A stretch of DNA of 18,923 nt, taken from positions 1-18,923 of the forward strand of contig JBHHZJ010000070.1 in the NCBI GenBank assembly GCA_046758005.1, in the 5' to 3' direction. Shown one piece after another: positions 6,842 to 14,495 of this stretch. Source of the DNA: JBHHZJ01 sp046758005 (GTDB lineage Bacteria; Pseudomonadota; Alphaproteobacteria; Kiloniellales; J153). Positions within the stretch are counted from its first letter, which is position 1, and the number at the start of each line of letters is the position of its first letter. The translations under genes and the position numbers were made by a program. The notes beneath the pieces are model-generated. The model had not been told where the DNA came from, did not search any database, and saw nothing but the letters and a program-made list of their open reading frames with translations.

Positions 6842-7220
6842 ACACGAGCGGCTCTTCGTCGTGAGCCGGTCCGGCAGAGTCCCCCTCGGTCCTGTGAATG
6901 GCGACCGGGAACCTTCCCGTTGCGTAGGCCTCGAAGGCGAACTCGGTGACCTTACCCGGGCGGACCTCCTTCTCGATGTCGTAGCCGTGCAGGTGCAGGA
7001 TGATCCGCTCGTCGCTCGTCCACAGGAGCCGAACGTGATCCCCCTGCTTGACCCGAACGTGTCTCATCTTCGCCGGCACCGCCCCATGCGCGACATTCAG
7101 CTCGAAAGTCGATTCGGCCGGGTCCTCGGCCACGACGGGGAAGCTCATCCCGCAGACCAAGGCAAACGCCGCCAAATACGTGGCGACCCTTCGCAAGACC
7201 TCTTTCAACCCGCCCTCCAT
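6819..7220 (-). CDS. Small secreted cupredoxin-like protein without copper cysteine
   Basis: About 133 residues from the ATG at 7220. A signal peptide (ATYLAAFALVCGMSFPVVA-ED) is followed by a beta-rich domain with the cupredoxin pattern: HVRVKQGDHVRLLWTSDE, then LHLHGYDIEKEVRPGKVTEF, then GRFPVAIHRTEG and a final PLVYVEVYPR strand. The mature part has histidines (HLHGYD, AIHRT, PAHDEE) but no cysteine, so a classic type 1 blue copper site cannot form. It may bind a metal through His, or be purely structural. It sits nine bases after the 379-residue gene and runs into the membrane protein gene, so it is probably part of the same complex (inference). Start is uncertain: TTG at 7226, ATG at 7220, or TTG at 7208, which follows GGAGG at good spacing. 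Confidence 0.7.
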   Translation of the reverse strand: MEGGLKEVLRRVATYLAAFALVCGMSFPVVAEDPAESTFELNVAHGAVPAKMRHVRVKQGDHVRLLWTSDERIILHLHGYDIEKEVRPGKVTEFAFEAYATGRFPVAIHRTEGDSAGPAHDEEPLVYVEVYPR

Positions 7221-7229
7221 TCGCAATTT

Positions 7230-8369
7230 CTACCACCCCGCTGTCGAGCGGACGTCGCCGATCCGGTTCAGGGTCCAGCCGGCGTTGTAAGGTTCGGGAA
7301 ACAGCGCCGGATCGCCCAGCGCGGACCAAATCAGCCGTCCGGCCTCGTCGCTGAAGCCGCCCATGGGGTTCCAGGCCGCCGATGGCTCCGTCCCGATCCC
7401 CAGCCGGAGCCAACCGTTCCAGGGAAAGTCCTTCAACTTGACGGTTCTGATAAAGATCGCCGAGTTGAGCCCGGCATGGGAATCATAGGCGATGTTCTCG
7501 ATGCCGGCGGAATACTCGGAGCTGAAGTACTCCCGCTTCGTCGTGTATCCGACGACGACCTTCGCGCAGCCGCCGGTGAGCAGCGAGACGAGGTCCCGTT
7601 CCAGCGTGATCCGCTCTTCCGCTTTCCGGTAGTCGCCCCTGCGAAGGCGCTGGAAAAGCGCCCTGGCAAGACTTTTTTCGCCGTCGCCCGACAGCGCCCC
7701 GGCCAGGAGGAGATAGGCGTGAAACCAGCCCTCTTTCAGCCACGGGGGTCCGGACCAGCCGTTGAGGAAGAATCTCACGCCGGCCACGAGGCCGCCGACG
7801 TCGATCTCCTCGATGCGGGCATCCGATTCCGGCCCGTCGGTGCGCCAGCGCGGCGGGACGAGCTTGTCCGCGAGCGCGCCCGTGGCGCGCACTTTCGGCT
7901 CGGCCATCGCCGCGACGGAGCCGTTGAGAATGCGGGTCTTCGCCGCCGCGGCCAGGTCAAAGTGGTTCAGGTAATCCGCGTGATACGGGGTGACCGGGTA
8001 GGGGTGGAAGACAAAGCCTTCGCCGCCTTCGCCGAGGCCGCGGATCACGGTCTTCGCAAGCGTGCAGCCCGCCGCCTCGTCCCTCGCCAGGGGCGACGTC
8101 GGATCGAGGGTAAGCACGACGTAAGAGCCGAGCGACTCCACGTAGCCGATGGAGTCCGGCAATGCGCTCGAGAATGACGGCTCGCCCCCCACATAGGCAT
8201 GGATCTTGCTCTCGCGAAGGAATTGGGCCGCCGACACCGCATCGACCGTCTCGATGCGGATCTCCTGGGGATAGTAGGAGGGATAGATGGGCGTCTCGTG
8301 GCCGCCGCGCGCCGCCGGCGGCGTCGCCAACGCGAAGACGAGCAAGATAATAGCGCCGAGTTTCCTCAT
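7230..8369 (-). CDS. Secreted protein paralogous to first half of the two-module protein
   Basis: 379 residues with a signal peptide (GAIILLVFALATPPAARG). It aligns throughout with the N-terminal half of the protein at 11959-14268: YPSYYPQEIRIETVDA, HAYVG, FVFHPYPVTPYHADYL, GPPWLKEGWF, YSAGIENIAYDSHAGLNS, TVKLKDFPWNGWLRLG and GFSDEAGRLIWSALGDPAL. Two cysteines (C102, C268) are conserved between the paralogues and may pair. The last 60 residues (GTEPSAAWNPMGGFSDEAG, PYNAGWTLNR) look like the beginning of an SBP_bac_5 substrate-binding fold that stops abruptly. The matching continuation is in the C-terminus of the membrane protein at 4055-6841. It follows livF by 61 bases in the same operon. 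I do not recognise an assigned function; periplasmic location and cooperation with the transporter are inferred. Confidence 0.8.
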   Translation of the reverse strand: MRKLGAIILLVFALATPPAARGGHETPIYPSYYPQEIRIETVDAVSAAQFLRESKIHAYVGGEPSFSSALPDSIGYVESLGSYVVLTLDPTSPLARDEAAGCTLAKTVIRGLGEGGEGFVFHPYPVTPYHADYLNHFDLAAAAKTRILNGSVAAMAEPKVRATGALADKLVPPRWRTDGPESDARIEEIDVGGLVAGVRFFLNGWSGPPWLKEGWFHAYLLLAGALSGDGEKSLARALFQRLRRGDYRKAEERITLERDLVSLLTGGCAKVVVGYTTKREYFSSEYSAGIENIAYDSHAGLNSAIFIRTVKLKDFPWNGWLRLGIGTEPSAAWNPMGGFSDEAGRLIWSALGDPALFPEPYNAGWTLNRIGDVRSTAGW

Positions 8370-8430
8370 CGTGGGAGCTCACGGATCCCGTCCCGCCCCG
8401 GTTTGACGCGACCGCGCCAACCCCGCCCGG

Positions 8431-9147
8431 TCAGCCGCGCAGGGTCTTCATGACGTTCTCGTTCTCGATGGCTTCCTCGGGCCTTCCGTGGAAGATGATC
8501 TCCCCGCGATCGATGGCGTAGAGGCGGTCGGCGATACCGGCGGCCGACGCCAGGTTGGATTCCGCGATCAGCAGGGAGATGCCCATCTCCTTGATCTTGA
8601 TCACCGCGTCTCGGAACCGGCCCACGACCACCGGGGCCAGCCCCTCGAACGCCTCGTCGAGAAGAAGCAGCGATGGCGACAGGAACATGGCCCTGGCGAT
8701 CGCCACGATCTTCTTCTGGCCGCCGCTCAAGTTTATGCCCTGACGCCCTGTGAGGTCACGGATTTCGGGGAACACGGAGCGCACGCGCTCGTCCACGCTC
8801 TCACCGCCCGTATCCCCGCCGCCGGCCCCCGAATCGGACAGCCAGCGGCCGATCATCAGGTTCTCCGCCACCGTCAGTTCCGGGAAGATGCCGCAGTCTT
8901 CGGGCGCGTAGCCCATGCCCCGCCGGGCCCTCTGGTGGGGCGGTAGACGCGTGATCTCCTTTTCGTGGAACGTGATGGTCCCGGACCGGACGGGAAGCAG
9001 GCCCATGATGCTTTCCATGGTCGTTGTCTTGCCGGCCCCGTTGCGGCCGACCAGGCACACCACCTCCTGCGGCCCCACCGTGAGCGACACGCCGTACAGG
9101 ATGTGGGCGGTGCCGCGGTAGGTGTTGATCTCTTTGAGTTCGAGCAT
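8431..9147 (-). CDS. livF: Branched-chain amino acid-type ABC transporter ATPase LivF
   Basis: 238 residues, the usual LivF length. Walker A is GRNGAGKTT (34-42), the ABC signature LSGGQ (140-144) and Walker B LLLLDEAFEGLAP (160-172). The reading MGYAPEDCGIFPELTVAENL is the typical LivF Q-loop region. There is a small glycine-rich insertion at about 104-118 (SDSGAGGGDTGGES). After Walker B, the usual LLVEQN of LivF reads LLIAESN here. It would pair with LivG as the cytoplasmic motor of the importer. It starts 24 bases after livG, with GAGG about ten bases upstream of the ATG. HAAT importers take branched-chain amino acids, urea, amides or aromatic acids, so the family does not fix the substrate. 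Confidence 0.93.
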   Translation of the reverse strand: MLELKEINTYRGTAHILYGVSLTVGPQEVVCLVGRNGAGKTTTMESIMGLLPVRSGTITFHEKEITRLPPHQRARRGMGYAPEDCGIFPELTVAENLMIGRWLSDSGAGGGDTGGESVDERVRSVFPEIRDLTGRQGINLSGGQKKIVAIARAMFLSPSLLLLDEAFEGLAPVVVGRFRDAVIKIKEMGISLLIAESNLASAAGIADRLYAIDRGEIIFHGRPEEAIENENVMKTLRG

Positions 9148-9171
9148 GCCGGTCTTGCCTCGCCGCGACGC

Positions 9172-9927
9172 TCAACCGAAGACCGGCGTGCCCAGCAGGT
9201 TGGCCGCGACTTCCTCGTTGGCCCGGATTTCGTCCGGCGTGCCGTCGGCCAGGATGACGCCCTCGTGCATGGCGACAATCCGGTCGGAATATTTGAACAC
9301 CACATCCATATCGTGCTCGATGATCACCGCGGTCACGTTGCCGGCCCGCACCACCGAGGAGATGGTGTCCATGATCTGTCCCTTGTCGCGGGTGCTGACG
9401 CCGCTGGTCGGCTCGTCGAGGAACAGCAACTTGGGACGCAGCGCGTAGGCCACGGCCACATCGAGGAGCTTGCGTTGCCCCTGCGCAAGCCCGCCGGCAA
9501 GTTCATTGCGCTTGTCGGCCAGGTCGAACTCTCCGAGGATCTCGTCCGCCTCGCGGGCCACGTCCACGTCGCTGTCGGCCAACGAGACCATGCTCAGGGT
9601 CTTGCGCTCGCGCGAAAAGACGGACAAGGCGACGTTGTCGAACGTGGTCAGGTCGTCGAAAAGGTTGACCAGCTGAAAACTCCGCGCGATTCCGGCGCGG
9701 ACAAGATCGTTCACCGAAGCAAACGTCACGTCGCGATCCTGGAAAAGGATTTGCCCGGAATCGGGATGGAGGAAAGCGCTGATGAGATTGACCAGTGTCG
9801 TCTTGCCGGCGCCGTTGGCGCCCACGAGGGAGAGGAACTCCCCCTCGGCGACGCTGAAATCCACGCCGTCGACGGCCCGGGTCTCGCCGAAGTACTTCTT
9901 GAGGTCGACCGTCCTAAGCAGGCTCAC
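9172..9927 (-). CDS. livG: Branched-chain amino acid-type ABC transporter ATPase LivG
   Basis: 251 residues, normal for LivG. Walker A GANGAGKTT (36-44), Walker B LLFLDEP (167-173) and the H-loop histidine in IIEHDMDVVF (H205) are present. The ABC signature is LAQGQRKLLDVAVA (147-160), a variant of the LSYGxQR form common in LivG. ARSFQLVNLFDDLTTFDNV is the Q-loop region; the family normally has RTFQ.. at this place. The start is GTG at 9927, and the gene overlaps livM by 14 bases, which implies translational coupling. With LivF it forms the heterodimeric ATPase driving import through LivHM. Confidence 0.93.
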   Translation of the reverse strand: MSLLRTVDLKKYFGETRAVDGVDFSVAEGEFLSLVGANGAGKTTLVNLISAFLHPDSGQILFQDRDVTFASVNDLVRAGIARSFQLVNLFDDLTTFDNVALSVFSRERKTLSMVSLADSDVDVAREADEILGEFDLADKRNELAGGLAQGQRKLLDVAVAYALRPKLLFLDEPTSGVSTRDKGQIMDTISSVVRAGNVTAVIIEHDMDVVFKYSDRIVAMHEGVILADGTPDEIRANEEVAANLLGTPVFG

Positions 9928-10936
9928 GCCGGGGCTCCCCCTTTCGCTTCAGCCTCGCGATCCCCCGCCACAGTCCCCCGACGAGTCCGGTCGGCAGGGT
10001 CAGCACGAGCACGACGAGGACAATCCCGAGCAGCCCCTGCCAGTACTCCGTCCAGCCGACGGCAAAGGCCTCGAGCCGGTTGTACACGATCGCGCCAACG
10101 ATCGGCCCGGCAAAGGTGCGGAATCCGCCAAGCACGGTGAGGAACACGATCTCGCCGGAGAACGGCCAGTACAGGATATCGGGCGTCACCAGCCGGTTGA
10201 GCGGCGCCCATAGGACGCCCGCCAGGCCGGTGAAGGTTCCGGACACCAGGAAGGCGAGCCAACGGAACTGCTGCACCGGCACGCCGAGGAATTGGGCCCG
10301 GGTTTCATTGTCCCGGATGGCCTGCAACGCCTTGCCGAAGGGCGAATGGACGATCACCCACATGACCACCGCCGCGAGGGCGAAGATGACAAGCACATAG
10401 TAATAGTAGTAATTCACAAACTTCAGATACCCCCCGCTGCCGGAGAAATCCACGAGCCCGCCGAGCAGCGAAACCCGCGGCACCCGGATCCCGTCAGTGC
10501 CGCCGGTTACCCAGAAGAACTTGTACGCCAGGGTCCACAACACCTGGGAAAGCGCCAGGGTCAGGATGGCGAAGAAGATGCGGGTGTGCCGGACGCACAC
10601 GAAACCCAACGCGGCCGAAACCAACGCCGACGTGACCAGCCCCGCCACGATGCAGACCTCGATCGTCGACACTCCGAGGTTCCGTACCAGGAAGCCGACC
10701 GTGTAGGCGCCGACGCCGAAGTACGCCGAATGGCCGAACGACAGGAGGCCGGTGTACCCGAGCAGCAGATTGAATCCGAGCGCGGCGATAGCGAAGACGA
10801 GCCCGTAGGTGAGTAGTTCCGTCTCGTACGGACTGGTGATCGCGGGGAAAATCAGCAGCACCGCGCCGCCCGGAACGGCGATCGCCAGCGCGCGCCCCAA
10901 GGCGCGTCTGTCCTTCCGGGCCGCCGCCGCCCTCAT
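9914..10936 (-). CDS. livM: Branched-chain amino acid-type ABC transporter permease LivM
   Basis: 340 residues with many membrane segments and the BPD_transp_2 pattern: FAIAALGFNLLLGYTGLLSFGHSAYFGVGAYT near the N-terminus, and the cytoplasmic coupling segment HSPFGKALQAIRDNETRAQFLGV, which contacts the ATPases. GGTDGIRVP follows the usual LivM motif GG..G. A tyrosine run (NYYYYY) occurs in mid-protein. The ATG overlaps the livH stop in an ATGA, typical of coupled permease genes, and the 3' end overlaps livG by 14 bases. It forms the inner-membrane channel together with LivH. Confidence 0.93.
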   Translation of the reverse strand: MRAAAARKDRRALGRALAIAVPGGAVLLIFPAITSPYETELLTYGLVFAIAALGFNLLLGYTGLLSFGHSAYFGVGAYTVGFLVRNLGVSTIEVCIVAGLVTSALVSAALGFVCVRHTRIFFAILTLALSQVLWTLAYKFFWVTGGTDGIRVPRVSLLGGLVDFSGSGGYLKFVNYYYYYVLVIFALAAVVMWVIVHSPFGKALQAIRDNETRAQFLGVPVQQFRWLAFLVSGTFTGLAGVLWAPLNRLVTPDILYWPFSGEIVFLTVLGGFRTFAGPIVGAIVYNRLEAFAVGWTEYWQGLLGIVLVVLVLTLPTGLVGGLWRGIARLKRKGEPRREPA

Positions 10937-11811
10937 GACGCCCGTCCGAACAGGCCGGTGGGTCGCACGAGCAGCACCGCGGCGGCGATGAGGTAAATGG
11001 CCGCCAGCTCGATCTCGGGGAAGAACTGGATGCCCGCGGTCCTCACGAAGCTGACCAGGAGCGCCCCAACCAGGGCGCCCTCGAGGCTGCCCAGGCCGCC
11101 GATGACCACGACGACGAACGCCAGGATCAGGGCCTCGATTCCCATGCCGAGCACCGCCGCCTGGCTGGGCACGATGATGGCGCCGCCGAGGCCGGCCATG
11201 AAGCAGCCGATGGCGAACGCCTGCACGTAAACCCGTCCCACGTTCAAGCCCAGCGCCGAGGCCATGCGCCGGTCCTGTGACGTGGCCCGCAACATGATCC
11301 CGAACTTGGTGCGATAGACGAAGGCCCAGAGAAACAACGCGGCAACGACGCCAATTCCGATGACCAGGATATTGTATGCGGGATAGATCGACCCCATCAC
11401 GGAAATGCTTCCCATGACGTCCATGAGGATCCCCGGCGACAAGGGCATGCCGCCGAACAGGAACCTGAGCACGTCCTCCAAGATCAACAGGAGGCCGAAG
11501 GTGATCAGCAGGTGATATTCCTCGGGCCGCTTATAAAGCGGCCTGAGCAGCGTCGGCTCGATCACCAAACCCGCCACGGCCACCGCAAGCGCGCCGAGCG
11601 GCAGCATCAGAAACAAGACCGCCACATTCGCGTTGCCCGCGGCCTGTCCGACGGACCACGCCGTCACGTAGGCGCCCAACGCGTAAAGGCTGCCGTGCGC
11701 CAGATTGATGATCCGCATGACGCCATAAATCAGGCTCAGGCCCGCGGCGATGAGAAACAGAATCGATGCGTAGAAGATCGAATTCAGGACCTGAATGACA
11801 AAAATATCCAC
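10933..11811 (-). CDS. livH: Branched-chain amino acid-type ABC transporter permease LivH
   Basis: 292 residues, the normal LivH length, with about eight hydrophobic segments. SLIYGVMRIINLAHGSLYALGAYV near the N-terminus is the family hallmark. The coupling segment is RTKFGIMLRATSQDRRMASALGLN, and VVVIGGLGSLEGALVGALLVSF follows late. The start is GTG at 11809-11811 with AAGGA eight bases upstream. It lies 147 bases after the two-module secreted protein gene and overlaps livM by four bases. It is the partner permease of LivM. Confidence 0.93.
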   Translation of the reverse strand: MDIFVIQVLNSIFYASILFLIAAGLSLIYGVMRIINLAHGSLYALGAYVTAWSVGQAAGNANVAVLFLMLPLGALAVAVAGLVIEPTLLRPLYKRPEEYHLLITFGLLLILEDVLRFLFGGMPLSPGILMDVMGSISVMGSIYPAYNILVIGIGVVAALFLWAFVYRTKFGIMLRATSQDRRMASALGLNVGRVYVQAFAIGCFMAGLGGAIIVPSQAAVLGMGIEALILAFVVVVIGGLGSLEGALVGALLVSFVRTAGIQFFPEIELAAIYLIAAAVLLVRPTGLFGRAS

Positions 11812-11958
11812 CGGTCACATCCTTTGGTGACGAAAGGGCTTTATCCCGCATCCTCCGTCGCGGAACAACGCATGGGCAAAATTGTTGGTCGGCGGCATGG
11901 CGAGGATAAGGTACCCCGGTGCGACTTGCAATTCCGCATCGGGCGCTGCGGTGGCGGC

Positions 11959-14268
11959 TCACGATCCATCCGCCTGAAAACGCAGCACCCCGGTCGACGG
12001 GTTGAGCGAATTGCCGTCGAGGTAAATGGCGGCGAGGACCGTGTAACGGCCGGACGGCATGTGTTTGGGGAGGTCCACAACGAACCGCCCGTCCTCCGCC
12101 CAACGCATCTTGCCGGCGCTGACCACGCGTCCGTTGGGGCCGATCACGAGTTCGCGGGAAACCACGAGAACGCCGTAAAGCCCGCGGGATGTCTCCCGCG
12201 TCAACGGTTCGTGAACGGTCTTATAGCTCCGTTGGTCACGGACCATCATCTCCACCTCCACCCGTATCGCGACCCGATCGGCCTCCCGCCCGATCTTGCG
12301 GATGATCCCCCGAGGCGGGTGGACATAGCGGTCGAAAGTACCGAACCCCATCGGGTAGGTCGCTTCCCTGACCGCCTGAACCACGACCGAATTCCGGTTC
12401 CACTCCTTGAGTCGATAGGGGCCGTTGGTCACCAGAAGGTGCCCGCTTTCGCGGACGAACTCGCGCAGGGCGCGCCAGCGCGCTCGCGCCGCCTCGGCCG
12501 TGACCAGATCCGCCAAGGCGGCCGGACGATAACCGTCCCGCTCGAATTCCTCGATCAACGACGACAACCTCTGCCGCAGCGTCGGGTCACGGGCCAGATC
12601 CAGCCACGCCACCCCCCGACGCGCCGCCTCCTGCTTCGAAAAGGCGGCATACCCGCGCTCGACCGCCTGCTCCATGAGCGCCAGCAGATGCCAGGGAACG
12701 CCACCCCACGGCGGCGCGAGAGCCGCGACCTGTTGAGAGTCGCCGGGAACGTCCGTGACGTAAACTTCGACGACGGGTGTTCGTTGCACGATGTCGAATC
12801 CGGGGGCGATCGGCTTGATCTGCTGTTCCACGCGCACCGCCCGCACCCCCATGAGACGCCCGCGCAACGTTCGCGCGGCGGGCTCGATCGACGGGTCGTA
12901 GGCTCGGTCGTCCGGGTTGGCCCTGACCCCCCACCGGTAGGCCATGATGAAAGGATAAAGGAGGTCGGCGATCTCCATTTCCGTGCCGTCGTTGAACGGC
13001 GAAGCGATGACCCGATAGACGATCTTCGCCGCGGCGAACTTCCGCTTGCCCACGGGACGGAGCGCGCCGGTGCCCGCCTCCGGCAGGACGGCGTCCGGCG
13101 GCACGATCACGCCGCCCGATTGGCCCTCGGGCCGGGTGAGGGTGAAATCGGTGCGGTTGGGGACCCAGCTCGCGTTGTAGGGAAGCGGTATCAGGGCCGG
13201 ATCGGCCAACGCGGACCAGACCAGTCGTCCCGCCGCATCGCTGAAACCCGCGACGGGATTCCACGCGGCTTCCGGCCTGCGGCCAACCCCGAGCCGAAGC
13301 CAGCCGTTCCACGGGAAGTCCTTGAGCTTCACGGTTCGCACGAAAACGGGCGAGTTCAAGCCCAGCTGCGAATCGAAGGCGATGTTCTCGACGCCGGTGG
13401 AAAATTCATCGCTGAAGAACTCCCGCCTGACGGTGTAGCCCGCGACCATGCGATCGCATCCCCGGGTGAGGTTCTCGATCAGGCTCCGTTGGAGATTGAC
13501 CCGCTCCGCCAAATCCGTGTACCGGGCCCGCACGAGTCGTTCGTAGATCGCCTCGGCGGTTCGCCGTTGCTCGGGATCGCGGACCGCCGAGGCCAGCAAC
13601 CGATTTGCCTGGAACCACCCCTGCTTCATCCAAGGCGGGCCCAGGCGGCCGTTGAAAGGGACGCCGCCCGCCGCCATCAGCTCGCGGAGCGGGACCTCCT
13701 CCAGGCTGGCATCCCAATCTTCACCGGCTTCTCCGGCGGGCGTCCAACGGGATTGGACGAGACCTTGCGCCCGCCGGCCCTTCGCCCGGAATTTCAGGGG
13801 CCCCGTGATCGGCCTTTGGGTGCGAAGGGCCGCCTTGGCTTCGTCGATTCGATCCAGGTGGTGCAGATAGTCGGCATGAAAAGGGGTCACCGGATGGGGA
13901 TGGAACACGAAACCCGGGGCCGCTTGCGGCAACGCGGCGAGCACCCGGCGCGCCGCGGCGCATCGGTTCGCCCCCGGCCCGAAGGCCTTGGACGCGGGGT
14001 TGATCTCGAGGATCAGCAACGAATCCAGCGACTCGACAAACTTCACGTGAGCGGGCGCGTTGCCGCCGAAATTCGGCGCCGATCCCACGTAGGCATGGAG
14101 GGCCTTGTTTTCAAAGAGGGTCGCCGCGGTGCCCGCGTCCACCACGTCGATTCGGATCTCATGGGGGTAGTAGGACGGATAGTGGGCCACCCCGTGCCCG
14201 GCATGGGCCGGCGCCCAAGCACCGACGAGGCCGACCGCCGCCAGGATCCCGCGGGCCACGCGCCTCAT
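11959..14268 (-). CDS. Secreted two-module protein with SBP_bac_5-like region
   Basis: About 769 residues from the ATG at 14268, whose signal peptide (RRVARGILAAVGLVGAWAPAHA-GHG) aligns with that of the 379-residue paralogue. Module 1 (to about residue 385) contains YPSYYPHEIRIDVVDA, HAYVG, FVFHPHPVTPFHADYL and GFSDAAGRLVWSALADPAL. Module 2 starts at IVPPDAVLPEAG (about 389) and contains FNDGTEMEIADLLYPFIMAYRWG, TNGPYRLKEW and GRYTVLAAIYLDGNS. The blocks from WNP.xGFSDAAGRL through DGT..E..D to NGPYRL.EW resemble an oligopeptide-binding protein with extra domains before and after. It lies between the substrate-binding protein and livH, a place normally held by permease genes, so a role in capture or processing of the substrate is inferred. 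An upstream ATG at 14364 has a good GAGGAG ribosome site and would add 32 residues; I kept the start supported by the paralogue. Confidence 0.8.
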   Translation of the reverse strand: MRRVARGILAAVGLVGAWAPAHAGHGVAHYPSYYPHEIRIDVVDAGTAATLFENKALHAYVGSAPNFGGNAPAHVKFVESLDSLLILEINPASKAFGPGANRCAAARRVLAALPQAAPGFVFHPHPVTPFHADYLHHLDRIDEAKAALRTQRPITGPLKFRAKGRRAQGLVQSRWTPAGEAGEDWDASLEEVPLRELMAAGGVPFNGRLGPPWMKQGWFQANRLLASAVRDPEQRRTAEAIYERLVRARYTDLAERVNLQRSLIENLTRGCDRMVAGYTVRREFFSDEFSTGVENIAFDSQLGLNSPVFVRTVKLKDFPWNGWLRLGVGRRPEAAWNPVAGFSDAAGRLVWSALADPALIPLPYNASWVPNRTDFTLTRPEGQSGGVIVPPDAVLPEAGTGALRPVGKRKFAAAKIVYRVIASPFNDGTEMEIADLLYPFIMAYRWGVRANPDDRAYDPSIEPAARTLRGRLMGVRAVRVEQQIKPIAPGFDIVQRTPVVEVYVTDVPGDSQQVAALAPPWGGVPWHLLALMEQAVERGYAAFSKQEAARRGVAWLDLARDPTLRQRLSSLIEEFERDGYRPAALADLVTAEAARARWRALREFVRESGHLLVTNGPYRLKEWNRNSVVVQAVREATYPMGFGTFDRYVHPPRGIIRKIGREADRVAIRVEVEMMVRDQRSYKTVHEPLTRETSRGLYGVLVVSRELVIGPNGRVVSAGKMRWAEDGRFVVDLPKHMPSGRYTVLAAIYLDGNSLNPSTGVLRFQADGS

Positions 14269-14341
14269 GTTCGCGCCCGGGGGCGAGCGAAAGGCCGATG
14301 ACGCCCACAGCAATGGGGCGCGGGTCCATACCTTTCCCGCT

Positions 14342-14357
14342 GTCCGGCTGGCCGGAC
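14342..14357. repeat. Short perfect inverted repeat upstream of two-module gene
   Basis: GTCCGGC (14342-14348) and GCCGGAC (14351-14357) are exact reverse complements separated by two bases. It lies in the 227-base gap after the substrate-binding protein gene, just downstream of the alternative start at 14364. No U-tract follows. Confidence 0.45.
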
Positions 14358-14442
14358 GGTCCATTCCGTCTCCTCGGAACCCGGGGAACGGACGCCCGCT
14401 ACGAGCCCGGCCCACCACGAGCATCTTCGTTCCGCCCCGCTA

Positions 14443-14477
14443 GGGAGCGGCGGTGCCGGCGAGGCACGGCCGCTCCC
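14443..14477 (-). terminator. Strong hairpin after substrate-binding protein gene (attenuator or mRNA stabiliser)
   Basis: GGGAGCGGC (14443-14451) pairs perfectly with GCCGCTCCC (14469-14477). Inside it, GTGCC (14453-14457) pairs with GGCAC (14463-14467), giving fourteen pairs with one G-G mismatch and a five-base loop. It begins 18 bases after the stop of the substrate-binding protein gene. No U-tract follows on the minus strand. Such hairpins after binding-protein genes commonly protect the upstream mRNA or cause partial termination, so that the binding protein is made in excess over the permeases. Confidence 0.55.
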
Positions 14478-14495
14478 CGCGACAGACGCGTGCGC

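Noticed and set aside
11512..14301. 929-codon open frame on the plus strand
   Set aside because: It is antisense to the secreted two-module gene and livH. Its composition (Arg, Gly, His, Pro rich) is typical of shadow frames in GC-rich DNA, and no domain pattern is visible.
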